Positions 41,893 through 49,867 of a DNA stretch of 64,000 nucleotides are shown here, piece by piece (within the stretch, counting starts at the first letter, position 1; each line of letters starts with the position of its first letter). Under the pieces are notes generated by a model. It ran no database searches, was not told the origin of the DNA, and saw only the letters and a list, made by a program, of their open reading frames with translations. The stretch comes from CBFDBF01 sp050287965 (GTDB lineage Bacteria; Pseudomonadota; Gammaproteobacteria; Chromatiales; Chromatiaceae): assembly GCA_050287965.1 (NCBI GenBank), contig JBNKCX010000050.1, positions 6,265 through 70,264 of the forward strand. Reading direction: 5' to 3'. Both the position numbers and the translations under genes were made by a program.

Positions 41893-42465
41893 CTAATCAA
41901 ACAGCGCCTTAATATCCACGTCCTGTTTTTCCGCTTCCTCGAACTCCAGTAGCTCCGCGGACTTGAAATTGAACATGCGGGCGACGATTACGTCGGGAAA
42001 CTGTTCGATACGGACGTTGTTGTTATTGACGCTTTCGTTATAGAACTCGCGACGATCGGCAATGCTGTCCTCCAGGCCGCTGATTCGGCTCTGCAGGTGC
42101 TGGAAGGTGTCATTGGCCTTGAGGTCGGGATAGGCTTCAGCAACCGCGAACAGATTGCCCAGACCGAATCGGAGCTGACCCTCCGCCGCGCCAAGGGCAC
42201 CCACATCGCCCCTTTCGCGCGCTTCGGAAACCGCCGCCCGCGCCTTCATCACCCGTTCCAGGGTCTCTTGTTCGTATTGCATGTACTGCTTGCAGGTTTC
42301 CACCAGTTTCGGCAGTTCGTCATGACGCTGCTTGAGCAGAACATCGATGTTGGACCAGGCCTTGGATACACCGTGTTTGAGACTCACCAGGCGGTTATAA
42401 ATCACTACCGCGTAGACCCCGGTTACGGCGATAATGCCGAGGATGATAAAAGTGCTGATGCCCAT
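41893..42465 (-). CDS. lemA: LemA family protein
   Basis: A 190-residue membrane-anchored protein with an N-terminal helix (about residues 4-22), then the characteristic coiled helical region: YNRLVSLKHGVSKAWSNIDV, RHDELPKLVETCKQYM, and RREFYNESVNNNN (the conserved YNxxV motif). LemA role is unclear. Upstream of the GIDE gene on the same strand. The C-terminal VDIKALFD is typical. Confidence 0.93.
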   Translation of the reverse strand: MGISTFIILGIIAVTGVYAVVIYNRLVSLKHGVSKAWSNIDVLLKQRHDELPKLVETCKQYMQYEQETLERVMKARAAVSEARERGDVGALGAAEGQLRFGLGNLFAVAEAYPDLKANDTFQHLQSRISGLEDSIADRREFYNESVNNNNVRIEQFPDVIVARMFNFKSAELLEFEEAEKQDVDIKALFD

Positions 42466-42588
42466 TGAAATACTCCGTTAAATTGGATCGTGGATCAGTA
42501 TAGCATCAAGCTTGGTAGGGTATTTCGTACCAAAGCGCGCAGATTGCGTTAGGCCTTTTTGCTGAATGAAGCCCTTCAGGAGTGGTTT

Positions 42589-43131
42589 ATGCCGGACATA
42601 CGACCGTTTCAGGATCTGATTCCCCGTATCGCCGCGGATGCCTGGATTGACCGGAGCGCGGTTATTATCGGTGAGGTGGAGATCGGGCCGCAGGCGTCGG
42701 TCTGGCCGCTGTGTGTTGTGCGCGGAGATATCCACTACATCCGTATCGGCGCCCGCAGCAACATTCAGGACGGAACCGTCATCCATGTGACCCATGACAG
42801 CCAGTACAACCCGGGCGGTTTTCCGGTGCAGATCGGCAACGGAGTGACTGTGGGGCACAAGGTGATGCTGCACGGTTGCAGTATCGGCGACAACTGCCTC
42901 ATCGGTATGGGGGCCGTGGTGCTTGACGGTGCGAAGATCGAGTCCAATGTGATTCTTGGTGCCGGCAGTCTGGTTCCGCAAGGCAAGGTTCTGGAAAGCG
43001 GCCACCTCTATCACGGATCGCCGGTGCGCAAGGTGCGGGAACTGACCGAGCGGGAACTGGATTTCCTGATCTATGTGTCGGGCAACTATGTCAAACTGGC
43101 GCAACAGTACCGGGAGTCGGAACAGGGGTAA
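42589..43131 (+). CDS. Gamma-class carbonic anhydrase family protein
   Basis: A 180-residue left-handed beta-helix protein of hexapeptide repeats. The three metal-type histidines are H66 in IHVTHD, H90 in VTVGHK and H95 in LHGC, as in YrdA-type enzymes. Carbonic anhydrase activity varies in this family. The ATG at 42589 has AGGAG eight bases upstream, which beats a longer ORF start at 42559. It neighbours aroE and tsaC-region genes, as yrdA does in E. coli. Confidence 0.92.
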   Translation: MPDIRPFQDLIPRIAADAWIDRSAVIIGEVEIGPQASVWPLCVVRGDIHYIRIGARSNIQDGTVIHVTHDSQYNPGGFPVQIGNGVTVGHKVMLHGCSIGDNCLIGMGAVVLDGAKIESNVILGAGSLVPQGKVLESGHLYHGSPVRKVRELTERELDFLIYVSGNYVKLAQQYRESEQG

Positions 43132-43139
43132 GACGCCGC

Positions 43140-43352
43140 TTAACCGGGAACGACGATCCGGAACAGGCTGCCCCTGCCGGGAGCGCTCTCCGTTTCAATT
43201 TCCCCGCCCATGAGTCAGCCCAGTTTGCGGCTGATGGTGAGACCCATGCCGGTTCCCTCTATATTGACCTTGTTTGCGGCCACGCGGGAGAAGGGCTCAA
43301 AGGCCTCCGCCAGCTGCCCGGGATTCATGTTCTTGCAAAGGGCTTCTTCCAG
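43140..43352 (-). pseudogene. Decayed C-terminal end of a sensor histidine kinase
   Basis: Reading minus-strand codons gives NMNPGQLAEAFEPFSRV, then GTGMGLTISRKLG, a TGA (43217-43215), and after it LMGGEIETESAPGRGSLFR and a final TAA at 43142-43140. These are the F-box, G2-box and end of an HATPase_c domain of a hybrid-type kinase. The stop sits where a CGA (Arg) codon would be expected. No N-terminal kinase part is visible upstream before aroE, so the gene is truncated as well as interrupted. It fills most of the 287-base gap between the gamma carbonic anhydrase and aroE. Confidence 0.75.
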
Positions 43353-43418
43353 GGGTAATGGGCATATTTTGAGTTTGGCTAACTGTCGCGGTGGTGGTCG
43401 CGCCCTGGCGAAAGGGCC

Positions 43419-44234
43419 TCAACAGTTCCCTCGCAGTTGATCGATTACCGGGCCGGTCCGGGGCCGGACGCCGCGCCAGAGGAAGAACGATTCAGCGGCC
43501 TGTTCCACCAGCATGCCCAGGCCGTCCATCGCTTTTGACGCCCCCTGCCCCTGCCCCCAGCAGACAAAGGCCGTCGGAAGATCGCCGTACATCATATCGT
43601 AGGTCCATCCGCCGATCTTCAGGATTTCGTTGGGAAGGAGCGGCACGTCTCCTTCCAGTCCGGCCGAGGTGCCGTTGATGATCAGATCGAATTTCTGATT
43701 CGTCAGGGCGTCAAGACCACAGCCCTCCACGTTCCCCAGATCGGCCACAGCGGCCGCAAGATCAACCGCCTTTGCGGGAGTGCGGTTGGCGATAAGCAGA
43801 CGTTTCGGTTGTGCTTCCAGCAGCGGGCGCAGGACACCGCGGGAGGCGCCCCCGGCGCCGAGCAATAGGATTTCGCATCCTTCCAGATGACAGCCGTGAT
43901 TCGCGGCGAGATCCCTTACCAGCCCAATGCCGTCCGTGTTGTCCCCCAGCAACCGGTCTCCCGGCAAGGGAATCAGGGTATTGACCGCGCCCGCGGTCTC
44001 CGCCCGGTCACTGCGCAGGTCGGAGAGGCGCCAGGCTTCTTCCTTGAATGGAACCGTGACGTTCAGCCCCAGCCCCCCGCGGGCGAAAAATTCGCGGACG
44101 TCCTGCTCAAAGTCTTTGCCGAGGATGCGACCGTATTCCATATCCTGGCCGGTCTGCTCGGCGAAGGCGGCATGAATCTCGGGAGATTTGCTGTGCTCGA
44201 TGGGGTTGCCGATGACGGCGTACCTGTCTGTCAT
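43419..44234 (-). CDS. aroE: Shikimate dehydrogenase
   Basis: A 271-residue NADPH-dependent enzyme reducing 3-dehydroshikimate. Seen: GNPIEHSKSPEIH at the start, the catalytic lysine in NVTVPFKEEAW, the Asp in NTDGIGLV, and the cofactor loop LGAGGASRG. Conserved tail EQAAESFFLWRG. It is separated from hemB by 158 bases that contain a repeat-like CGCAGAG fragment. Confidence 0.96.
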   Translation of the reverse strand: MTDRYAVIGNPIEHSKSPEIHAAFAEQTGQDMEYGRILGKDFEQDVREFFARGGLGLNVTVPFKEEAWRLSDLRSDRAETAGAVNTLIPLPGDRLLGDNTDGIGLVRDLAANHGCHLEGCEILLLGAGGASRGVLRPLLEAQPKRLLIANRTPAKAVDLAAAVADLGNVEGCGLDALTNQKFDLIINGTSAGLEGDVPLLPNEILKIGGWTYDMMYGDLPTAFVCWGQGQGASKAMDGLGMLVEQAAESFFLWRGVRPRTGPVIDQLRGNC

Positions 44235-44247
44235 TGCCTGTCATACC

Positions 44248-44270
44248 TTTGTTGAACCGCAGAGTGGCGG
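44248..44270. repeat. Fragment of degenerate intergenic repeat
   Basis: TTTGTTGAACCGCAGAGTGGCGG just upstream of aroE resembles the head (GAACCGCAGAGxxGC) of common dispersed repeats of ACGCAGAG units. Single copy and short, so tentative. Confidence 0.25.
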
Positions 44271-44392
44271 TGGTACCGGGAAACCAAATGCGAGAAAAAC
44301 AAGAAGGTTAAGCGTAGGCGCCTGGTGTCCTTTTGTTAAGTCCCCGAAGGTGAGACGGCCGCCCCGCCCCTTTGTGTCACTGCGGGAGAAAA

Positions 44393-45406
44393 TCAATCAT
44401 TCAGCCACCGGGCCGCTTTCTTCGCGAAGTAGGTGAGTATTCCATCCGCGCCGGCACGTTTGATGCAAACCAACGATTCCATCGTCACCGCCTTTTCTTC
44501 CAGCCAGCCGTTTTGTGCCGCCGCCATCAGCATGGCGTACTCACCGCTCACCTGATAAACGAAGGTGGGAACGCCGAACTTATCCTTCACCCGACGCACG
44601 ATATCCAGGTAGGGCATGCCGGGCTTGACCATCACCATGTCCGCTCCTTCGGCAAGATCCAGCGCCACTTCCCGCAGGGATTCGTCCGAGTTGGCCGGGT
44701 CCATCTGGTAGGTGTATTTGTTGCCCGTTCCGAGGTTGGCGGCGGAGCCGACGGCGTCGCGAAAGGGGCCGTAGAAGCTGGAGGCGTATTTGGCCGAGTA
44801 GGCCAGGATGCGGGTATGGATGTGGCCTTCCGCCTCCAGCGCCTCACGGACAGCCCCGATCCGGCCGTCCATCATGTCCGAGGGAGCCACGATATCCGCC
44901 CCGGCCGCGGCGTGGGAGAGGGCCTGTTTCACCAGTACCGCCACCGTTTCGTCGTTCAGAACGTAGCCGCTGTCGTCGATAAGTCCGTCCTGGCCATGGG
45001 TGGTAAAGGGGTCCAGGGCTACATCCGTGATGACCCCCATATCCGGAACCGCGTCCTTCAGTGCCCGGACGGCGCGCTGGGCGAGGCCGTCAGGATTGAA
45101 CGCCTCCCGCGCATCCTCGGTTTTCGCCTCCGGCGGAGTAACTGGAAACAGCGCCATGGCCGGGATTCCCAGGGCATGAGCCTCCCGGGCCTCCGCAATC
45201 AACAGGTCGATGCTGAGCCGCTCGATACCCGGCATGGAGTCGACGCTCTCCCGGACGCCGGACCCTTCCAGTACGAAAACCGGATAGATAAAATCCGCTG
45301 GCGTGATCTCGGTCTCGCGCATCAGGCGGCGGGAAAACTCATCCTTACGCATGCGACGCATGCGGATGGAGGGAAAGCGGTCGGATGGGCTGTGTTTGTC
45401 TCGCAT
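44393..45406 (-). CDS. hemB: Delta-aminolevulinic acid dehydratase (porphobilinogen synthase)
   Basis: A 337-residue cytosolic enzyme joining two 5-aminolevulinates into porphobilinogen. The Schiff-base lysine is in MVMVKPGMPYLD. The metal-site region reads DVALDPFTTHGQDG with no Zn-binding cysteines, so a Mg-dependent, Pseudomonas-like type is expected. I use the ATG at 45406 (protein begins MRDKHSPSDRFPSIRMRRMR, a family-typical start); the longer ORF to 45499 has no support. Confidence 0.95.
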   Translation of the reverse strand: MRDKHSPSDRFPSIRMRRMRKDEFSRRLMRETEITPADFIYPVFVLEGSGVRESVDSMPGIERLSIDLLIAEAREAHALGIPAMALFPVTPPEAKTEDAREAFNPDGLAQRAVRALKDAVPDMGVITDVALDPFTTHGQDGLIDDSGYVLNDETVAVLVKQALSHAAAGADIVAPSDMMDGRIGAVREALEAEGHIHTRILAYSAKYASSFYGPFRDAVGSAANLGTGNKYTYQMDPANSDESLREVALDLAEGADMVMVKPGMPYLDIVRRVKDKFGVPTFVYQVSGEYAMLMAAAQNGWLEEKAVTMESLVCIKRAGADGILTYFAKKAARWLND

Positions 45407-45592
45407 CTGATCAAGTTCTCCGGATAAGCGTCCGGTCAATGGGTGGAGAATGCGGGCCGTGAAATGGCAATCTCCGGGGATTAGCATAAGATACCCCAAG
45501 AGCCGGAAGGGGCAAAATCGGATTGAACCGTAGACGAAGGTTTGATCGACTAATTGTAGGAATGAGGGTGAATATATGCGTAACGGAAGTCG

Positions 45593-45967
45593 TTGGCTGT
45601 GAAAGGCGGCTCCCCCTATATATTCGATGTGGATGAAGCGGGCTTCCAGACGCGGGTGCTTGAGGCTTCAAGGGATCAGTTGATCCTGGTCGATTTCTGG
45701 GCGGAGTGGTGTGCGCCCTGTATTGCCCTGGCGCCGGCCCTGGAACGGGTTGTGGAGGAATACGATGGACAACTGCTCCTGGCTAAGGTTGAGGTGGACG
45801 ATAATATGCGTCTGGCCGGCCATTATCGTTTGCGGGGTTTTCCGACGGTTATACTCTTCTTTAAAGGTGAAGAGCTTGGGCGCTTTGCAGGATCCCGCGC
45901 GGTTCACTGGATTCTGGAGTGGGTACAGGGACAGGCGGGCGAACAAATTCTTCCTCCAGGGGCCTAA
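45593..45967 (+). CDS. Thioredoxin-fold protein, trx family
   Basis: A 124-residue thioredoxin with the active site WCAPC (C40 and C43) in VDFWAEWCAPC, the cis-Pro segment RGFPTVILF, and typical length plus a short tail ending in ILPPGA. It should reduce disulfides in the cytosol; no signal peptide. The start is a TTG at 45593 with GGAAG shortly before it; a GTG at 45599 is the alternative. The mlaC-like gene follows on the same strand 64 bases later. Confidence 0.85.
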   Translation: MAVKGGSPYIFDVDEAGFQTRVLEASRDQLILVDFWAEWCAPCIALAPALERVVEEYDGQLLLAKVEVDDNMRLAGHYRLRGFPTVILFFKGEELGRFAGSRAVHWILEWVQGQAGEQILPPGA

Positions 45968-46031
45968 AGCATTGTGCCCAGCGAACGCTACATACAAGGC
46001 GGAACTTTATGAAGCAAAAAGGAATTTAATT

Positions 46032-46712
46032 ATGGTTGCCCAGGTCAGCTCCAGAGTCTTTTTATTCTCGGCTCTCTGTGGATGGTTCGGTCTTGCGCTT
46101 TCGCTGCCCGAAACGGCGGCGGCGGAACAGCTTGAAGAGCCGCAGGCGGTAATCCAGAACATTTCCGACAAGCTCCAGGATATCCTGAAGAAAGATCGGG
46201 ATCGGCTGCAGAACGATCCGGGTTATGTCTATCAGCTTGCGGATGAGCTATTGGTTCCCTATATCGATTTCGGCCGCGTTTCCAGCCTGGCCCTGGGGAA
46301 ACACTGGCGGAGCGCTCAGCCCGCGCAGAAAGAGGAGTTCGTAGAGCAATTCAAACTGCTTCTGGTTCGTACCTACGCCACCGCTTTTCGTGAAATCAAG
46401 GAGTGGGATATCCGCCATCTGCCGGTAAAACCGGGGAGCAAAGACGGCGAGGTTTTCGTGCGCACCCAGATATTGCGCCCCGGAGCTCAACCCGTTTCGG
46501 TGGACTATCGGATGTATCGCAGTAAATCAGGGGGCTGGAAGGTCTACAACGTCAAGATCGAAAACGTCAGTCTGGTAACCACCTACCGGACCAAGTTCCA
46601 GCAGGAGATCCGTCTCCATGGTATGGACGGTCTTATAGAGACCCTGAAAACCAAAAACAGCAAGCAGGTGGAAACGGCGGTGCTGGATGAGGATGCGACC
46701 AACGCGGGATGA
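46032..46712 (+). CDS. MlaC-type phospholipid-binding periplasmic protein
   Basis: A 226-residue protein with a signal peptide (about residues 1-27) and an MlaC/Ttg2D domain: PYIDFGRVSSLALGKHWRSA, EEFVEQFKLLLVRTYATAF, YRSKSGGWKVYNVKIENVSLV. MlaC carries phospholipid between the MlaA outer-membrane lipoprotein and the MlaFEDB transporter. No other mla gene is nearby. The ATG at 46032 follows GGAATTTAATT; the much longer ORF from 45711 runs through the thioredoxin gene in another frame and is not real. Confidence 0.88.
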   Translation: MVAQVSSRVFLFSALCGWFGLALSLPETAAAEQLEEPQAVIQNISDKLQDILKKDRDRLQNDPGYVYQLADELLVPYIDFGRVSSLALGKHWRSAQPAQKEEFVEQFKLLLVRTYATAFREIKEWDIRHLPVKPGSKDGEVFVRTQILRPGAQPVSVDYRMYRSKSGGWKVYNVKIENVSLVTTYRTKFQQEIRLHGMDGLIETLKTKNSKQVETAVLDEDATNAG

Positions 46713-46716
46713 CTCA

Positions 46717-46741
46717 GGCAGCTGCGGGAGATGCAGCTGCC
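46717..46741. terminator. Strong hairpin between convergent mlaC-like gene and slyX
   Basis: GGCAGCTGC-GGGAGAT-GCAGCTGCC: a perfect 9-bp stem with a 7-base loop, four bases after the mlaC-like stop. It suits a bidirectional terminator or mRNA-end stabiliser. No T tract follows on either strand. Confidence 0.5.
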
Positions 46742-46752
46742 GAAAACGAAAT

Positions 46753-46959
46753 TCAGTAATGGGGAGGAGGGGGGTCCTCCTCCTTGTTACCGGGGATGGC
46801 GGCCGCAACGCCTCTCAGTCCTTCTTTTAGACTATCGATCTCCTTTTTCAGATCTCTGATTTCCTGCTGTTGCCGGGCGATGACCGCATTCAATCCCTGC
46901 AGGGTATCTTCCTGGAATGCCAGGCGGCTTTGAATATCGACAATCTTTTCCTCTTCCAT
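46753..46959 (-). CDS. slyX: SlyX family protein
   Basis: A 68-residue coiled-coil protein. The heptad-rich region with FQEDTLQGLNAVIARQQQEI and the C-terminal PPPPHY are the family marks. Its function is not known. It is convergent with the mlaC-like gene. On the minus strand a TTGACA occurs 25 bases before the ATG but no -10 can fit before the start. Confidence 0.92.
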   Translation of the reverse strand: MEEEKIVDIQSRLAFQEDTLQGLNAVIARQQQEIRDLKKEIDSLKEGLRGVAAAIPGNKEEDPPPPHY

Positions 46960-47227
46960 AACTTGTCCGTCGGCCTCTGGCTGTCAAGCTTTTTCAGTTA
47001 GTCAAAATAATGGCTAAAGTTTTCGGCCTTCCAGCCGAATAATTAGGTAAAGACAGGATTATACCCCGGAGTTCTCGGGGCTCGTGTTTTGATCCTCCTC
47101 CTGCGCTAAATGAAGGCGCTTAGGTCCGCTTACTCCCCAGGCGGGCCTTTTTTTTAAGCACAGGATGCGCAGTATTCCGCGGGAGGCCAGGGATGCTCGA
47201 ATGTGGCGAACGGACACAGATAAGAAA
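46960..47227. other. 268-base intergenic region, possible small RNA locus
   Basis: No protein-coding gene is visible. It contains an inverted repeat TTCGGC-CTTCCA-GCCGAA (47022-47039), a CCCCG...CGGGG hairpin (47064-47080), a GCGC...GCGC repeat and a terminator with eight T (next entry). On the plus strand the hairpins and terminator are in the order expected of a short structured transcript starting near 47060. Nothing matches 6S, SRP, RNase P or tmRNA by eye. Confidence 0.4.
47123..47155 (+). terminator. Intrinsic terminator, T8
   Basis: GGTCCGC (47123-47129), an 11-base loop, GCGGGCC (47141-47147) with one G-T pair, then eight T. It is 410 bases after the nearest plus-strand gene end (mlaC-like gene) and beyond the opposite-strand slyX, so it most likely ends a transcript that begins inside this gap. 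Confidence 0.7.
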
Positions 47228-47797
47228 TCAGCGCAACATCCTGGAGATGGTCCGGAACTGTTCGTGCCCCGCATCCCTGAGCCACTCGAACAATACCGAT
47301 TCGGTATTGGTGATGACTATATTTTCTTTGTACATCCTCGCCAGGGCATTGCTGCGGTTCTCCTCCGAGCGCGAACAGACCGCGTCCGCCACCACAAACA
47401 CCTGATACCCGCGCCGCTGTAAATCGAGTGCTGTCTGGAGTACGCAGACATGGGTCTCCATGCCGGCAACGACTATCTGCTTTCGTTCCGGATCCAGTCC
47501 GGTTTCGCAGAATCCTGCGGTGCTGCAGCAGGAAAAAGTGGTTTTTTCGAAGTGCTTGGCGGTTGCCGGCATCTGCTCCAGCAACATCCCTTCGGTCGGC
47601 CCCAGGCCTTTGGGATACTGCTCGGTTCGTACTGCCGGGATGTGAAGCAGCGAGGCTCCCTGAAGCAGGAGAGAGGTGTTTTTCAACACCCGTTCACGGC
47701 TGGTCGCCGGCATCGCGACGGAGAGCCGCTCCTGGATATCGATTACCAGCAGCAGGCTTTGGTCGGCGTCGCAAAGAGGTTGAGCAGGGTGTCCCAT
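47228..47797 (-). CDS. Isochorismatase-fold cysteine hydrolase
   Basis: A 189-residue cytosolic hydrolase of the isochorismatase superfamily. The catalytic triad is D20 (LLVIDIQER), K85 (HFEKTTF) and C118 (METHVCVLQTALDL). The substrate cannot be deduced; relatives hydrolyse amides, ureido or hydroxamate compounds. The ATG at 47797 follows the family start; a longer ORF to 48004 runs back into the TrpB-like gene in another frame. It lies 28 bases after the trpB2 gene and is probably its operon partner. Confidence 0.87.
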   Translation of the reverse strand: MGHPAQPLCDADQSLLLVIDIQERLSVAMPATSRERVLKNTSLLLQGASLLHIPAVRTEQYPKGLGPTEGMLLEQMPATAKHFEKTTFSCCSTAGFCETGLDPERKQIVVAGMETHVCVLQTALDLQRRGYQVFVVADAVCSRSEENRSNALARMYKENIVITNTESVLFEWLRDAGHEQFRTISRMLR

Positions 47798-47825
47798 AAA
47801 CGCATTTAACCGTGAATCGAAAGAA

Positions 47826-49175
47826 TCAGCCCACTTTCGGCAAATGGGCCAATGATTCCCGGATCGCATCCTCCGGATAATCGAAGTCTTCGAGCTCTCC
47901 GGAAAAATAGCGGTCATACGCCGACATATCGAAATGACCGTGACCGGACAGGTTGAACAACAGGGTCTTGGATTCTCCGGTCTCGGTACATCGTTTCGCT
48001 TCACGGATGCATGCGGCTATGGCATGGGTCGATTCCGGTGCCGGTACTATCCCCTCGGTGCGGGAAAAGAGCACTCCGGCTTCAAAGGTTTCCAGCTGCG
48101 GTACAGCAACCGCCTCCACCAACCCCTCGTGGTAAAGCTGACTCACCAGGGCCGAGTCCCCATGATAACGTAGTCCGCCGGCATGAATGCCGGGCGGGGT
48201 GAAATCGTGACCCAGGGTATACATCTTCAGCAAAGGGGTCAGCCCGGTGGCGTCTCCGAAGTCATAGGCATAGAGGCCTTTGGTCAGGGTCGGGCAGGAG
48301 GTGGGTTCCACCGCCACCAGCCGTACCTCTTTCCCCGCCGCCTTGTCGGCGAAAAACGGGAAAGCGATGCCGCCGAAGTTGGAACCGCCGCCGCAGGGGG
48401 CCATGACCACGTCCGGATACTCGCCGACCAATTCCAGCTGTTTTTTCGCCTCTTCCCCGATGACGGTCTGGTGCAGCAGCACATGATTGAGGACCGAGCC
48501 TAGGGCGTAGTTGGTGTCCTCGCGGCCTGCCGCCTCTTCCACCGCCTCCGAGATGGCGATGCCCAGGGATCCGGGGGAATTCGGGTCGCCGGCCAGGATT
48601 TGTTGGCCCGATCTGGTCATATCGGTGGGGCTGGCGAAGACCTCCGCTCCCCAGGCCTGCATCATGGAACGGCGGTAGGGTTTCTGGTGATAGCTGACCT
48701 TCACCATGTAGACCCGGATATCCAGCCCGAACATCTGTCCCGCCAGGGCCAGGGAGCATCCCCACTGGCCGGCACCGGTTTCCGTTGTGAGCCGTTTGAT
48801 CCCGGCCTGTTTGTTGTAGTAGGCCTGGGCCACTGCAGTGTTAGGCTTGTGGGAGCCGGCCGGACTCACGGCCTCGTTTTTGTAGAAGATCTTGGCCGGG
48901 GTGCCGAGGGCCTGTTCCAGCCGGCGGGCGCGATAGAGGGGCGAGGGGCGCCAGAGGGTAAGGGCCTCGCGTATCTCTTGTGGGATAGGGATCCAGCGCT
49001 CCGGGCTCATCTCCTGCTTGATCAGCTCTTCCGGAAAGATCGCCGCCAGGGCATCGGGTCCTACTGGATTGCCGTCAGGCCCCAGGGGCGGTGCCGGGGG
49101 ATTGGGCATGTCGGCCATGACATTGTACCAGTGAGTGGGGAGTTCGTCTTCCGGCAACAGAATTTTGGTCGTCAT
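47826..49175 (-). CDS. trpB2: TrpB2-type tryptophan synthase beta-like PLP enzyme
   Basis: A 449-residue type II TrpB paralogue. The PLP lysine is K110 in SPAGSHKPNTAVA, and the phosphate-binding loop CGGGSNFGG is intact. Compared with TrpB1, the N-terminus is longer and the sequence has the TrpB2-like family features. It condenses serine with indole-type substrates; no trpA or trp genes are nearby, so it is a stand-alone copy. Downstream lies the isochorismatase-like gene, 28 bases away. Confidence 0.87.
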   Translation of the reverse strand: MTTKILLPEDELPTHWYNVMADMPNPPAPPLGPDGNPVGPDALAAIFPEELIKQEMSPERWIPIPQEIREALTLWRPSPLYRARRLEQALGTPAKIFYKNEAVSPAGSHKPNTAVAQAYYNKQAGIKRLTTETGAGQWGCSLALAGQMFGLDIRVYMVKVSYHQKPYRRSMMQAWGAEVFASPTDMTRSGQQILAGDPNSPGSLGIAISEAVEEAAGREDTNYALGSVLNHVLLHQTVIGEEAKKQLELVGEYPDVVMAPCGGGSNFGGIAFPFFADKAAGKEVRLVAVEPTSCPTLTKGLYAYDFGDATGLTPLLKMYTLGHDFTPPGIHAGGLRYHGDSALVSQLYHEGLVEAVAVPQLETFEAGVLFSRTEGIVPAPESTHAIAACIREAKRCTETGESKTLLFNLSGHGHFDMSAYDRYFSGELEDFDYPEDAIRESLAHLPKVG

Positions 49176-49281
49176 GCAACCTCCAGAGAGCGGATCAAGA
49201 TATTACGGATTGGATCAATGTTAAGACCAAAAGCGGGGTGGATGCCAACCGGGACGGGTTAAAAATTTCAATATAGAGCAT

Positions 49282-49863
49282 TCAATAACGAACGATTGCC
49301 CCACTGGCGGCATCGCGGATGACCGTCGGTCTGGAAAGTTGCCCCAGGGGGCCGTGCAGGATGTAATCGATCCGGTCGTCGAACCGGGTGCGCACCTGAA
49401 TAGGGCTGCGAGCGGGGGGGTGGCCTTCTACATTGGCGCTGGTGGAGACCAGCGGCGAACCGCACGCGCGGCAGAGGGCGGCCGCTACCGGATGCGCCGT
49501 GACACGTACCGCAACGGTAGCGTGTCTGCCGCAAAGCCAGGGGGGCAGGTCGGGCGCAGCGGGAAGCAGCCAGGTTGAGGGGCCCGGCCAGCTCGCCAGA
49601 GGGGTTTGCATCTTGTCGTCGGGGAGGGGCTGCACAAAGGGTAGAAGCTGCTCGAAATCCGCCGCGATAAGGATCAATCCTTTTTCTACCGTGCGTTGTT
49701 TGATTGCCAGGATGCGTTCTACCGCGTACCAGTCGCGGGGATCACATCCCAGACCGTAAACCGCCTCCGTGGGGTAGGCAAGGATGCCGCCCTGATGAAA
49801 ACAACGGGCGGCTTCACGCAGCCGCCAGGAGGGAAGTGGGGAAGCGCCCCCGTCTTCACCCAT
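49282..49863 (-). CDS. tsaC: Threonylcarbamoyl-AMP synthase TsaC
   Basis: A 193-residue YrdC-fold enzyme producing threonylcarbamoyl-AMP for the t6A modification of tRNAs reading ANN codons. Seen: AYPTEAVYGLGCDP, KQRTVEKGLILIA, and PLVSTSANVEG. There is no C-terminal Sua5 domain. The ATG at 49863 follows AAGG; the ORF to 50004 runs into purE in another frame. It starts four bases after the purE stop, so both are one transcript. Confidence 0.93.
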   Translation of the reverse strand: MGEDGGASPLPSWRLREAARCFHQGGILAYPTEAVYGLGCDPRDWYAVERILAIKQRTVEKGLILIAADFEQLLPFVQPLPDDKMQTPLASWPGPSTWLLPAAPDLPPWLCGRHATVAVRVTAHPVAAALCRACGSPLVSTSANVEGHPPARSPIQVRTRFDDRIDYILHGPLGQLSRPTVIRDAASGAIVRY

Positions 49864-49867
49864 CTTT

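Noticed and set aside
44372..45427. A 351-codon plus-strand ORF opposite hemB
   Set aside because: Antisense of a conserved gene; no recognisable domain.
45711..46712. A single 333-codon ORF from thioredoxin through MlaC
   Set aside because: The first part lies in the wrong frame for thioredoxin; the mlaC signal peptide and ribosome site begin at 46032.
46975..47155. 6S RNA gene in the slyX gap
   Set aside because: The 5' and 3' ends do not pair and the conserved central bubble is not seen. Only a generic small RNA is suggested.
47228..48004. A 258-codon version of the isochorismatase-like gene
   Set aside because: The extra N-terminus lies in the 3' end of the TrpB2 gene in another frame; the family begins near 47797.
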